Shown piece by piece: positions 23,320 through 33,642 of a stretch of DNA of 64,000 bases. The DNA lies in the NCBI GenBank assembly GCA_030789695.1, contig JAULAV010002492.1:1-64000 (forward strand), given 5' to 3'. Below the pieces are notes generated by a model. It ran no database searches and had not been told where the DNA came from. It saw nothing but the letters and a program-made list of their open reading frames with translations. Position numbers and translations under genes: made by a program. This DNA is from Scilla litardierei (taxonomy: Eukaryota; Streptophyta; Magnoliopsida; Asparagales; Asparagaceae). Each line of letters starts with the position of its first letter. Within the stretch, counting starts at the first letter, position 1.

Positions 23320-24526
23320 ATGGCTCCTAAACCTAAGGGAAAAGAGAAGATCGTTGCTTCTAAACGACCTAGGCCTCCTAAGAAACTCATTGCCAAGCGA
23401 AAGAAACCCTATAAAGCTCGAACCAAGCATGCCCAATCACACGTGCATTCATCTTCGCCAGGTTATTCTCCTTCTTCTTCGTCGAGTGATGCTCAGCCCT
23501 TGATTCATCGTCTGCGCAAGCCTACTGGTGTTCACATCAGTGAGTCTGCTGCTGAGATCCCTCATGTGTCTCCTTCTGCATCCAGTTCGTCTGAAGAGAC
23601 TCCTACTGTACCCCCCCTCTGATCCCATGGTTCCCGTTTGCCGAGACGATCTTTGTCTGGCAAAGTTTCACTCTCTCCTAGGGATCAACCTACTTAGGGA
23701 GCGGTACATTGCTTTCCCCGCATTCACTGCTGAGAGACTCTCTGACATTCTGTCCGCTACTCACCTGGCCGATCTTTTTCGCTTCTCTCAGAGCGAGTCC
23801 CCCAGAGCCTACCCATTTCTGGTGAAGCTCTTCTATGCGAACCGCGTTCACGGTGAGTATTCGACTACCGGCATCCTTGATATTGTCGTCCAAGGAACCC
23901 ACATTCAGATCACTCCCTCTCTCTTAGGGACTATTCTTAGGATTCCTTCTGTCGGATCCCTCCCCACTGATATCAGCTTTTCCGAGATTGACGATCTTGA
24001 CCAGTCTGTTCTCCGGGATATGTTTTGAGAGGTTCCTTTATCTCTTGATTTGGGTGTCAGATCATCCATGTTCTCTGCACGGGGTTGGGATGTTCACCTA
24101 GTGGTGAAGTCCAACATTCTGCCGAGATATGGATCGTCTGACCAGCCGTCTCAGGATATACTAAAGTGTATGTATGCTATTTTCTCTGGCATGCCCGTGA
24201 ACTGGGCCGGTGTCCTCCTTGATAGGATGGACTAGGTTGAGTTCATGTCCTCGTCTTCTCACATCCCTTATGGTGGTCTTTTGACTCGTGTCTTCCGTCA
24301 CTTTGGTGTTGACTTGACTCGTTACGAGCCCATGCCTTTTGGCCCTCTCCTCGACGCTTCTGCGAAGTCGAAGTCTCTTCGGCTCTACAGACTGCCTCGA
24401 AGAAGAGGAAGACTACTTCAGCTCCATCCTCATCCACTGTGCCTCCAGCTGATTTGCCTTCATCATCATCTGCTCCATCGTCTCGGGATACTCTTTTGTC
24501 GATGATCTCTGGTATTTACCGGCTGT

Positions 24527-24569
<43 letters not shown>

Positions 24570-24788
24570 CATCAGGGAATTCCCTTCCCTGAGGATTTGA
24601 GACAATATCTTCCTCAGCCTCATGTGCCTCCTCAGCCTTCTGGTGTCGTTGAGCCTCCTGGTGTTGCTTCTACACATGATGATGATGATGATGCTTTTGT
24701 TGCTCCTTCTGACCCTCCTCCAGAGGACACTCCTGCTGCTTCAGAGCCTGCTTCCTCGTCCGCAGTCCCTGGAGACGCTCACCCTTAG
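23320..24788 (+). pseudogene. Third ORF after pol (plant 'envelope-like'/transposon-protein domain), frameshifted
   Basis: ATG at 23320 begins a very basic segment (MAPKPKGKEKIVASKRPRPP, then more KR/KK pairs) like a bipartite nuclear signal, then Ser/Pro-rich sequence. A C-run at 23611-23617 shifts the frame. The next part (DDLCLAKFHSLLGINLLRER ... YPFLVKLFYANRVHGEY ... PSLLGTILRIPSVG) follows the pattern of the plant 'putative transposon protein' domain (PF20167-like) annotated as envelope-like in SIRE relatives. Stops at about 24026 and 24233 and a later frameshift end it; the tail is Pro/Asp-rich to 24788. I see no signal peptide or membrane segment. An upstream extension of the frame from 22861 exists but begins inside the palindrome cluster. 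Confidence 0.75.
24529..24567 (+). repeat. (TC)n microsatellite
   Basis: An uninterrupted TC run of about 19 units inside the third ORF; it may itself cause length changes in that frame. Confidence 0.95.
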
Positions 24789-25640
24789 ATCGATGATTTT
24801 GAGTGATGATATATGTTTTGTCTTTGTATGATGGATGATGCTGTATGCGACACTTTTATATATGTATGATGATATACACTTTGATGTCGTCATGATGATG
24901 TATTTTTTTGTTGACCATGATTTACCTTTTTGGGATGGCCATGTTGATGACCATCCGTTGATGTACTCAGCTTCTTTATATATATATATATATGATGTTG
25001 CATCCCTCTCTTGTGTCACACTATGCTATATTGATTAACTTCTGTGTGATGTATGATACATTGTCTCTATGTACGCTTCTTGATGTGCTTTTGAGACTAT
25101 ACACGAATTTGATATTGGTTAATTCATGCTCTTTCGTTGATTTGATGAATTTGTGAAAATTATTTTCATTTTGAATATCTAAAATGTTGATATTGGATTT
25201 CAATTCCATTACTCACATGTGTATATGATGAGATTTTATGAGTTTTTGATTCGATATATCTTTATACTGCTTGATTGTTGTTAGTTCGTATTTTAGCACT
25301 ATTATTGTTGTTGTTATTTACTCCCACCTTTTTTGGATAATGTCATAGGGGGAGAGAAATAAACAAACAAGATTCATAATGGATGTGCTAAGTATGTTTC
25401 TAACGCTTGAATCTAAGATTTTCGTTGCATTAGATTCAGGGGGAGTAAGTTTACAATGAATATGGATTTTATTTCCTAGATTTCTTGAATTAAATTCATT
25501 CATATCTCACTCATTTGCTTCAATTGCTATGTAGATGCTCTACTATTTGTTGACGAACTTGATTGGCATCTATGTAGGGGGAGTAAGTTTTCATTGCGCA
25601 CAACTATTTATCTTTTTGTTTATGTTTGTTTGTCATCATC
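24789..25640. other. 3' untranslated region of the SIRE-like element
   Basis: AT-rich, with a (TA)n run at about 24977-24991. GGGGGAG words occur at about 25349, 25438 and 25575 before the true tract at 25641, like extra polypurine tracts. No ORF. Confidence 0.7.
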
Positions 25641-25654
25641 AAAAAGGGGGAGAA
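25641..25654 (+). other. Polypurine tract of the SIRE-like element
   Basis: AAAAAGGGGGAGAA abuts the 3' LTR. Confidence 0.9.
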
Positions 25655-27471
25655 TGTTGAGTATTGGACTTCTCCCTACTTGGTGTTAATGATGAGAAAA
25701 CATAAATACTTGTGACTAATCCCCTATTTTGCAGTTAATCCATTGACTAAGCTTACTATGAAGATCAACTAGCAATGGATGACTCACAAACATGATTGAA
25801 GGTAAATGATATGAATTGGATGATCGTAGATTGATGATTGAAGCTCCGTAAAGACTTCAAGCTCATACGATGGAAAGAAGAGATTATTCGTCAATGTAAT
25901 TTTTCTTTTATCTCTTCTAGTATGTAGCTTAGAAGTAGAACTATGATGGAGCACTCACACACATCTACTTTCGGTCATAGGACATCTCTAGACCTTTGTC
26001 CTTTGATCTCAATTCAATTCTCTTTTGTTTGTGCTAGGATTGTTCATAACAGCCGACTGCTTAACAGTTTACAGTCGCCTGTCTCAAAAACAGTCGACTG
26101 TGTTTTGTTCTACAGTCGCCTGTTATGCACAGACTATTACAATGCAGTTTTTGGGTCCTCTCTGATTATCTCGCACAGGCTACCGTTGAACGTTTATCAG
26201 GTGCCTGTCTTAGCGACAGTCGACTGTGAATGGTTCATCAGTCGCCTGTCTCTCCTTGCCCAAACTCTGTTTGAACCGATTTCTACTGCCAGTCGACTTA
26301 TGCTGAATATACAGTTGACTGTCTATTAGATCAGTCGACTGTCTATGCTGCAACAGTCGTCTGTCTGTAAGTCTATTCTTTGACTCTGCTCTCTAGAAAT
26401 TTCTCATGTCTGTGACAGTCGTCTGTTTAAGGATATACAGTCGCCTGTTCTGATTGACAGTCGACTGTGTTCCTTGCATCAGTCGTCTGTCCTGTATCTT
26501 GTGAGATTTCCAGTATTTTATCTAACTTACTTTTCTCTCGGCCAGTCGCCTGTCGAAGAATGTACAGTCGCCTGTTGGTTTTACAGACGACTGTCTTGGC
26601 TTCATCAGTCAACTGTCCACGTGGTAAGTTACCGTTATGAATTCTCACCTACCCTTGCTGACTGTGCAACAGTCGACTGTGGTTTGTTCAACAGTCGACT
26701 GTCGCGAGTACAGATTATATCCGTTGAGATTTTTCTCACGGATTTCGATTGGGTTTTTGCCTAAACTGTTTTGTGGATTTGAGAAAGCTATAAATAGAGC
26801 TTCTACTGTTCCATTGGAAGGTTACTCATTCATTGCAAAATCCTTCAAGCTTTCTTTTCCAAAGATCAAAGCTTTCAAATCCAAAGCCCTAAGTATTTCC
26901 AAATCTTGTTCTCTTGCCCTCCAACCTAGAACCAAAGATTGATCTTCTAGGCATTTGGTGCAGTCAAGAGAAAGTGCTTTTCTCCTCTCTTCCAAGAGAG
27001 TTCTTCAACACACATCACACTTCTCCTTCAAGTTCTACTTCAAGGCATAGGTGATTGTAAGTGTTGCTTTCCGATTTTATAACTTATTTATTTGAATTGT
27101 GCTCTCGGTTGTGAGAGTGGTTTTTGCTTGCTCCCTGGTTGTGGGAGTCAAGGACATCGATTGTATTCGATTGCACTTGTAGGGTTGCTACAAGTGGGTT
27201 TTAAGGAAACCTCAAGTTAGAGTTCTAACTTGAGTATCCAGTGGTATCCGGGTGGTAGGGAAGTAGGATTACCAGGAACAAGTCAGGAGTTGACTTGGGT
27301 AATCCGAACCCTTGAAACATTTCTGCGTTTACGTGTGTTTCTTTTTGGGTTGTTTTTCTATTCCGCACTATTTGTTGGATTGCATTTTATTTGGCGTAAA
27401 TTCCTTTTAAATTTGTATAAACACTATTCAACCCCCCTTCTAGTGTTTTCCCCATAGACAGGGTCCTTATA
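25655..27471 (+). repeat. 3' LTR of the SIRE-like element
   Basis: Starts TGTTGAGTATTGG and ends GGGTCCTTATA (CA changed to TA). It is about 98% identical to the 5' copy by eye. More of its palindromes are still perfect than in the 5' LTR. Confidence 0.95.
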
Positions 27472-27487
27472 GAGTTGCCCACAGCCT

Positions 27488-28144
27488 TTGTCACGCCCCG
27501 CTTTTCGTTTTACTTAGGAGCGAGAATGTGAACGGGTCCGCATGTACTTAAAGCAAAGAATATGTACTTTTTTCTTTCTTATTTGATTTAAGCATAATAA
27601 GCATTTTGTATTTAGTGACCGGGTCCTTGCAAGCGAAATTCTCAGAAGCAGCATAAATATTTATAACATCTTTTATTCCAGAGTTTAAAACAAATACACA
27701 AACAAATTAGGGCCCAGCATGGCCGTACAATTTATTCTTAATGCAACACACCTGAAAAAATAAATATAGTTAAATAAATGAAGACTGCAGCAATGTTTTA
27801 GTCCTTAGTAGGGAGAATCTCAGCGTCCTCGTAACTCTGATCGCGGGGCTACCTCCATGTTCGGATCCTCAAAAGTGGGATCCTCGATATACTCTGACTC
27901 TGAACCTGACATATATTTCATAAGTTCATTGAAATATATGTCAGCGATAGCTCGGCAAGGAATGATTTATGAATCTTGAATTAGCATAAGCTAAAAGAGA
28001 GTCAAGATGCATCCTTTCTTTTGAACGAGGCAAAACAGAAAAGAAAAACAAAATTGACCACAAAATATTAAAACCACAAGCCAATAGATAGCTATTATCA
28101 TTACATTGAACATATTATAATCAATGCTGCAAGGCAACTACGCA
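27488..28144 (+). repeat. Possible LTR or other repeat fragment, unclassified
   Basis: Sequence changes abruptly after 16 bp of the Tat tandem unit to TGTCACGCCCCG, a frequent start of plant gypsy LTRs. No partner copy or matching end is visible, so type and right boundary are uncertain. A short inverted pair on 'ACATATATTTCA' lies near 27910-27940. No ORF. Confidence 0.35.
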
Positions 28145-28368
28145 TGTTAAGAAGAAGAAGAGAAATTTTTTGTATTACTTGATGATGCTTTGATACAATG
28201 GTTTTCCCTCGTATATAAATTACATAGCTCATCATTATAAGCACATGCGTCGAAGAGACATCACAATACCCCAAGAGATAGCACAATATCCCTAAGAAAT
28301 AGCACAATAAACAAAGGACCACACAGAAGTCCAAGAAACACAACATCATGCTAGTTAATATCTTAACA
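28145..28368 (-). repeat. Short copia-type LTR, 224 bp, minus strand
   Basis: On the minus strand it starts TGTTAAGATATTAAC (28368) and ends in CTTAACA (28145), so its ends are inverted repeats. It is preceded by the purine tract GAGTTTGAGGGGAGG (28369-28383). A TATA-like TATATA lies near 28213. No flanking duplication is seen, which fits a 3' LTR of a truncated element rather than a solo LTR. Confidence 0.6.
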
Positions 28369-28383
28369 CCTCCCCTCAAACTC

Positions 28384-28856
28384 AAGGTATAACTTTGAGT
28401 TTGGAGAGGAATTGAGTGGAAGAGTGTAGGGCGCGATGGCCACAAAGTTGGAGAGGCCGCACGGGACCGAAGAAATGCCACAAAGAGGCATAGGCCGCTA
28501 AGGGCGAGGCCGCTGGGGGCCGATGAGATGTCGTTGGGGCGAGGCCGTTGGAGACCGAGGCTGCATGGGGCCAATGAGTTGCCGGATTGGCCGAGGCCGC
28601 AGGGGGCCGAGGAGGCTGTGCTCCGATAAGCTGCCGCAGGGGACAGAGGTCGCAGGGGACCGACGCTGCTGGGGGCCGAAGTGGTTGTCACATTGGAAGG
28701 ATTTTATGAGTGTAAGATCAGTACCTATGAATCATTCATCTAAACCATAAAAGCATATGCAGAAAACACAAGAACGTGCAAAACTTGGTAACACAGTTCG
28801 ATGCACACACCTACATCTGCGGGGCCACGCCTAGAAAATCAGGTTACTCCACTATA
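28384..28856. repeat. GC-rich degenerate minisatellite and an LTR-like fragment
   Basis: From about 28450 to 28685 variants of GGCCGCTGGGGGCCGA recur about ten times with irregular spacing. The ORFs across it are low-complexity artefacts. 28740-28860 (ACTTGGTAACACAGTTCG ... CCTACATCTGCGGGG) resembles the tail of copia LTRs read on the minus strand; weak call. Confidence 0.5.
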
Positions 28857-29629
28857 TCAAATAACGATTACAATCACTAATATTGCAATTTCATTAGAAG
28901 GAGCACACTCCCCCTCGATAAAAACCGAATGGGTGATCCTAATTGAGCCATCAGGTTGCTCTGTGGGTTTTTCGTCTGCTAGCTGGTAGCAGATCTTCAG
29001 CTTCCCTGCGTCGCCGTCGACTCGCCCGATCCCTCTCGGGGTCTGGAACCTGATCGTTCGGTGAAGAGTCGAGACCACCGCTCCAACAGCGTTGAGGAGC
29101 GGGCAGCCGATGATCCCATTGTATGCCGACCCGATCCTCAGCACCACGAACTCCACCGTCAGAGTTACCGAGTCAGGTGGCCCGCCGAGCGTGACCGGGA
29201 GGTGGATCACCCCCACGATAGGCATGGAGTGACCCGTGAAGCCCACCACGGGCCCCGAGCACGGCTCCAGGTCCTTGTTCTGTAGCCCCATCCTTTCTAA
29301 AGTCGACATAAATAGGATGTCGCAAGAGCTGTCAGTATCGACTAGCAGTCGCCGGACCACGGACGTGTCGATGACTACGGATACCACCAGCGCTTCGTCT
29401 GGCCGTGGTGGCTCCTTTGCCGCACCCGCCCCGCCGACCCGGAGGGGTGGCAGTGGGCCCCTGTACTCCATATTGCGGCCCTCCTCGTGGCCGATCCGAG
29501 GTTGCTCTTGCGCCCTGACCGGTTGCATGCACCGGGAAGCGACGATCCCCTCCCGCCGGTCGTGGCGGGAGCCAACGCCCGTCGCCGGGGTCGTGCCCCC
29601 TTCCGCTTCGGGTGATGAAGCCGAGTCAT
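28857..29629 (-). pseudogene. Tat-type gypsy protease fused to a gag stub (gag deleted)
   Basis: On the minus strand, 56 bp inside the LTR-proximal PBS, a gag-like start (MTRLHHPKRKG..., 29629) is followed in a shifted frame by an aspartic protease (29528-28857). The catalytic motif reads VDTDSSCDILF, where the family has DTGSS, so the Gly after the catalytic Asp-Thr is replaced by Asp. The flap region and the ILG-like end (YNGIIGCPLLNA) are present, followed by HRTIRFQTPRGIGRV. Almost all of gag (normally several hundred codons) is missing, and reverse transcriptase is absent because the sequence changes at about 28860. Protease activity is unlikely. Confidence 0.85.
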
Positions 29630-29664
29630 TGTCGGTGTGGTTGTTTTACGTGGGTGTTGGTTTC

Positions 29665-29682
29665 TTCCGACAGACGGCGCCA
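29665..29682 (-). other. Primer binding site of the Tat element
   Basis: On the minus strand TGGCGCCGTCTGTCGGAA, 2 bp inside the LTR. The same site recurs at 33625 and 46782. Confidence 0.8.
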
Positions 29683-29684
29683 GA

Positions 29685-30601
29685 TGTTTACGGGTGTTTT
29701 CTCACCACAGGATCATTGACCAGGGATTGAGCGGTCAACGTGGTCAAGGGGTCAGTTGTGATTCCTCAGGTGCGCTGAGCACACATGCACTCTGCGCGGG
29801 TCGGAGATGGAGTCGGGGTTGAGCGCCGGATCCGAGCGGAGCGTCGATCCTTGATTGAAGCGGAGCAGAGGGGAAGCCTCGGCTCTGCTTTAATGGGCTC
29901 GGCCTCGGTCGGACGAGCGTCGAGGGGTAGCCTCGGCGCCTCGGTCAGCTTCTTCTTGAATAGACGAGAAACACGTCAGGGTGGCCGGACCTTGGTTCCG
30001 GCCGTATCCCCTCCGATGCCTAAGTCAGATAAGGGTCTGAAGGATGTCCGACGGGATAGGCATGACTCGAGAGGAGATCGATGCGCTGACCCACGGCGCG
30101 AGCAAGGGGAGGGAAAAGGAATGGCGGAACGCCAAGGTCGTTGATGGCATACCGTAGCTTAGAATACCCGGGGTTCCCATTGCTCCGTTGTCCCTCTGGT
30201 CCTTTTATAGGTGGATCCGCCGCGATTGCCTCTCGCCCATGTCGCCACGATGGTGCCTGCCGGCATCATGGGGGAGCCGTTTGTCCCCAGTCACGCCGTC
30301 ACGCCTTTCGCCCCCATACGCCCCCCCTCGAGATCCGTCCCCACGATGGCGCCTGCCAGCGTCATGGGGGGTGTTCCTCCCATGTGCCCCTTGATTGACG
30401 TTAAAGCCTTATACTCCTCGGGAGTGGTTCCTCCGGGGAATCGTGGGCCGGTTTTGAGTTTTCTCGGGGGCCTCATCAATCGGGTCGTGTTTTCTTCGTG
30501 GGCCTCGTCTGACGGGGCCCAACCTTGTTGACAGGCTTGTCGTCCGCAGCTTTGACTTTGGACCTCTAGCCTTTGGGACTTCCACCATGATATCCGTATC
30601 A
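29685..30601 (-). repeat. 5' LTR of a minus-strand Tat-type element
   Basis: Minus strand: starts TGATACGGATATC (30601), TATA box CTATAAAAGG (30201-30210), Tat words CTGACTTAGGCATC near 30018, ends GGTGAGAAAACACCCGTAAACA-type sequence at 29685. Next base pair group is the PBS, so this is the 5' LTR. The right flank after 30601 is ACTTT; the partner LTR is not in the window. Confidence 0.85.
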
Positions 30602-31012
30602 ACTTTCTTCCACTTCTTTAAATATAATCTGCATTGCGTAGTATGGTTTCAAAATAACCGACAGTTCGTTGTGCTCAACAATGCAGCTTGTGGGAAATGT
30701 GTGGAAATGAAGCCGACGACACTTTTAATTGTCCAATTTAACGTTCAGTATTCTTTGTGATGGAAACATTTTCTGCTTACACATATTTCTATTTACTATT
30801 AAATGAATCGACAACTGTTTTAATCATATCCATTCCAAGGTTGGATTGAGAGAATATGTCACAAATTGACTGCTGCCATGTTGGCCAAAGAGATGCAACC
30901 ACACAGATAGATTCTTGATTCTTAAACCTATCAAGAAAAAGAAAAAGAAAAGCAAGCAGAGAGTAGGAGCTTCTTCCACACAATGTTTTTCGCAAGCTTG
31001 AGGTATCGAGTT
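30602..31012. other. 3' flank of the ZPR gene
   Basis: AT-rich, no ORF of interest. Probably contains the 3' UTR and end of the ZPR transcript (to the left of 31013). Confidence 0.5.
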
Positions 31013-31240
31013 TCAGGACTTGCTATTCCCATTGGACCCCTTGTTGGCCGTGGGGGTCGCGTTCGTGCCGGCGGCGATTGGGTCGGCGGCATCGGTGTGG
31101 GATTTGGCCAGCTTCTGCTTGAGCTCGGAGAGGAGCGCCTGGTTCTCTTGGTTCAGGAGCTCCGCCTTCTTCCTCAGCCTCTCGTTCTCCTTCATTATGT
31201 AGCAGTTCTCCAGGTACAGCTTCGAGTTGATCCTTTCCAT
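31013..31240 (-). CDS. ZPR3/4-like: LITTLE ZIPPER (ZPR3/ZPR4-like) microprotein, 75 aa
   Basis: The protein is a short leucine zipper: MERINSKLYLENCYIMKENE then RLRKKAELLNQENQALLSEL, residues 1-45, with Leu/Ile at heptad positions, followed by a polar Ala/Asn/Ser tail. Known for the family: ZPR proteins have no DNA-binding domain; they pair with the zipper of class III HD-ZIP factors (REVOLUTA, PHABULOSA) and stop them binding DNA, acting in the nucleus in shoot meristem and leaf polarity. HD-ZIP III factors in turn activate ZPR genes. The length is like Arabidopsis ZPR3/4 (about 67-72 aa) and it lacks the N-terminal extension of ZPR1/2. The frame is open and the zipper intact. Upstream GTTTTACAG (about 31278-31286 on the minus strand) is a splice acceptor, so a 5' UTR intron is likely. 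It is the only intact host gene in the window. Confidence 0.92.
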   Translation of the reverse strand: MERINSKLYLENCYIMKENERLRKKAELLNQENQALLSELKQKLAKSHTDAADPIAAGTNATPTANKGSNGNSKS

Positions 31241-31277
31241 GCCTTTGCTTTCTTCTTCGAGGATTGTCGAGGGTTTA

Positions 31278-31452
31278 CCCTGTAAAACAATGACAAATGG
31301 AATGCGATGTTAATGTCAGAAACGCTATATGTCAGTAAACAAGAGCAATAGCATACTTCTTTAATGTATAAAGAATTAAAAATTCCTCTTTAAAAAGGAA
31401 AGCAGTAGAAAAAATATCATAAATTAAATATATAATCCCACAACTTTCCTAC
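31278..31452 (-). other. Probable intron in the 5' UTR of the ZPR gene
   Basis: On the minus strand a donor-like TCG|GTAGGAAAG lies near 31452 and a pyrimidine-rich acceptor TTTTACAG|GG near 31278. Both agree with a leader exon upstream. No transcript evidence, so exact ends are inferred. Confidence 0.4.
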
Positions 31453-31621
31453 CGAAGAAAAGGATAATAAGAAACAAAGGGGAGCTAGTGGGTGCCCTTC
31501 AGGAACAAATTGGAGATTGAAGGAGAGAGAAATTTAATAGAAGCCCGCAAAGATCGGAGTAGAAGAGGAGGGAGAGGGAGATGAGCAAGAATTGGATGTA
31601 TGAGTGTGTGTTTTGAGTTTG

Positions 31622-31637
31622 GTGTCTATATATATAG
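31622..31637 (-). promoter_or_regulatory. TATA box of the ZPR gene
   Basis: Minus strand CTATATATATAGACACC, followed by a CT-rich leader of about 100 nt (31600-31500) typical of plant 5' UTRs. GA repeats lie just upstream (31660-31695). Confidence 0.6.
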
Positions 31638-31739
31638 TTACGGAGTTTTTAGAGAGAGAAACTGATATGAGTGAGAGAGATAGAGAGAGAGGTGTGGCAC
31701 AGGAATCGTGCATGCATGGGTGCAAGCAAGCAAGCGAGG

Positions 31740-32714
31740 GCGGCCGTTAGGGAGCGAGAATTTAACTTGTTGGTGCTCATGATGAGGGAGCCGGGTAGCT
31801 CCTCACGTGTTCAGAAAGGTCTGGCAAGGGCATTTTTGGTAATTCAATTATCTTCGCCTTCTTCTACTAAATATTGCCGTGGCTATTCTAATAATGGCTA
31901 TTGTGGGCCGCCTCAGGTTTAAAGTTTCGGTGACGGTCTTCACGTAAGTTGTGGATCTTGGAGGGTAGAACGGTCATTTCATCATAACAGCCCCGCTTGA
32001 TTCTGCATGGTCTTTGCTCGTGGGAGGGGAGCGGAGGTCCCTTGGTTTATTCCCGTTGCAGGTCCTGGGCCTCCTGGCAAGGCTTTGCATGCACGGAGGG
32101 TTGGCAAGATGACAGATTTGCCCTTCGGATTTGAAGGTTTCGTAGGGGCGAACTGGTCATCCGGGGGGCCTCTCGTGGGCCTCGTTGCATGTTGTCGCCG
32201 TTTCTCAAAGGCTCATCATCATATACAAATGTGTTCGTCGATGCATCCTTTCAGAGGATTCTTTCTTTTTTAAGTCTGGGTTGGGTTTGGATTCTGGAGC
32301 CCGTCTTCATCGTCATCGCTTGCGCCAGGTGTGCGATGTCTGTTTAGCGTGATCGCTTGCGGTTGAAATGACCGGTTTGCCCGCATGGGTTCGACCGAGA
32401 CCACGGGCAAATTAGTAATTTCTTAGTCATAGCCTCGTGGGGCTCGTTGGTATTTGAGAAAGCCTTGGCTTTTCTTGGCCTTTGCTTACTTAAAGAAGGT
32501 AAGGACCAAGGAGAAGGGATGTGATCATGGTTTCTCTAATCCCATGGGCTGTTCTGGTGCCAAATGTCAATTTTGTCACCTCAATTGGTTATAATTTCTC
32601 TTTTCACCCCCCTTGCCTTGTACATAATTAAGTGATGACAAACCTTGTAACATAGTATTTTTATTTTCTGCGTTTTCCGGCTTGAAATTAATGTCTTTCT
32701 TTGTATATACACGG
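31740..32714. other. Upstream region of the ZPR gene, no further gene seen
   Basis: Mixed-composition sequence. It may include distal promoter; short ORFs show no recognisable domain. Confidence 0.45.
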
Positions 32715-32719
32715 ATGGT

Positions 32720-33622
32720 CGATACGACCATTTTGACTAGGCCCGGATGAGCCAAGTCAACCACGACCAGTCAACCAGCCTACTACGGCCTTGGGCTCCG
32801 GTCCAAGGATCTCACGGGCGGGTCGCGCTTCTCCACCTAATACGAAGGCCCAAATGACTGCCCATTTTCATAGTGGAGGAAATCGTGGCCGAATCGAGGA
32901 AACATTCGCCAAATATGGCAACCGCCCAATGCAATAACTCGCCATCATGGCCCACCAATTATGGTGGCCACCTTCATGGCATCACTCCACCTTGATGGTA
33001 TTCATCCCTCCATAAAGCGAGGCAATTATTGGGGTCAACATTCCCACTTAGCACCTCCCATCAGTGACGGCAATGATGTCTCATCATAGCCCATTACTAG
33101 GGAGACTCGCCTATATGAAGAGGGAGATGCATCATCACCCGGTGATCTCCGAGATCTACAACGGAGGTATCTCTATACAACTCCGATAACTTCTTCCACC
33201 TTTACATACTTCTCCTCCATAGCTCGGCCCGAGGATCGGTGCTTGATCTCTACGCGAACCAAGCCCAATTCCACCGAGCACCTATCAAACCGGATTTGAC
33301 TTTGGCATCGGAGGAGAATTGGTCGGAACTAAGGTCCGACCCCCCTGACGAGCTCTCTCGTCTATTCATGTCCAGGAGATCCAGCGACGCCAAGGCTACC
33401 CCTCAGCGTCTTCCCAGCCGGAGCCGAGCGCCCTCAGCCCCGAGCCCGCTCGTTTACACCACCAGGAGGTCGTCACTCCGTTGAGGCTGCCCCTCGACAA
33501 GCCGATACGAGGATTCGCGCGTCCCTCACCGAGCGAACGTGCCTTCAACCGATCCCGGAGGTCCCGCGTTGACCTCCCGCCCTCTAGTCAATAATTCAGC
33601 GGTGAGAAAACACTCGGAAATA
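32720..33622 (+). repeat. 5' LTR of the short Tat element
   Basis: Aligns through its length with 36044-36167/44043-44875. It has a TATA-like CTATATGAAG at 33111, CTGACTT-type words (TTTGACTTTGGCATCGGAGG, near 33295) and ends GTGAGAAAACACTCGGAAATA. The first base is C where TG is expected. Confidence 0.85.
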
Positions 33623-33624
33623 TC

Positions 33625-33642
33625 TGGCGCCGTCTGTGGAAA
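33625..33642 (+). other. Primer binding site of the short Tat element
   Basis: TGGCGCCGTCTGTGGAAA, two bases after the LTR. Confidence 0.85.

Larger units (their letters stand above)
15044..27471 (+). mobile_element. Complete SIRE-like Ty1/copia retrotransposon, 12.4 kb, with third ORF
   Basis: Both LTRs are present (15044-16860 and 25655-27471, 1817 bp each). The target duplication is GAGTT (15039-15043 and 27472-27476). Primer binding site at 16863, polypurine tract at 25641. Order: LTR, gag, protease, integrase, reverse transcriptase-RNase H, internal palindrome cluster, third ORF, 3' LTR. The LTRs differ by about 40 substitutions by eye (near 98% identity). Gag-pol carries several stops and frameshifts, so this copy is dead. 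The size, the long gag and the extra 3' ORF fit the SIRE/Maximus lineage. Confidence 0.93.

Noticed and set aside
23320..24788. True viral envelope protein
   Set aside because: No signal peptide, transmembrane anchor or glycoprotein-like cysteine pattern is visible; the basic N-terminus argues against it.
28101..28691. 196-codon minus-strand ORF
   Set aside because: It crosses a GC-rich minisatellite and a copia LTR; low complexity and no domain.
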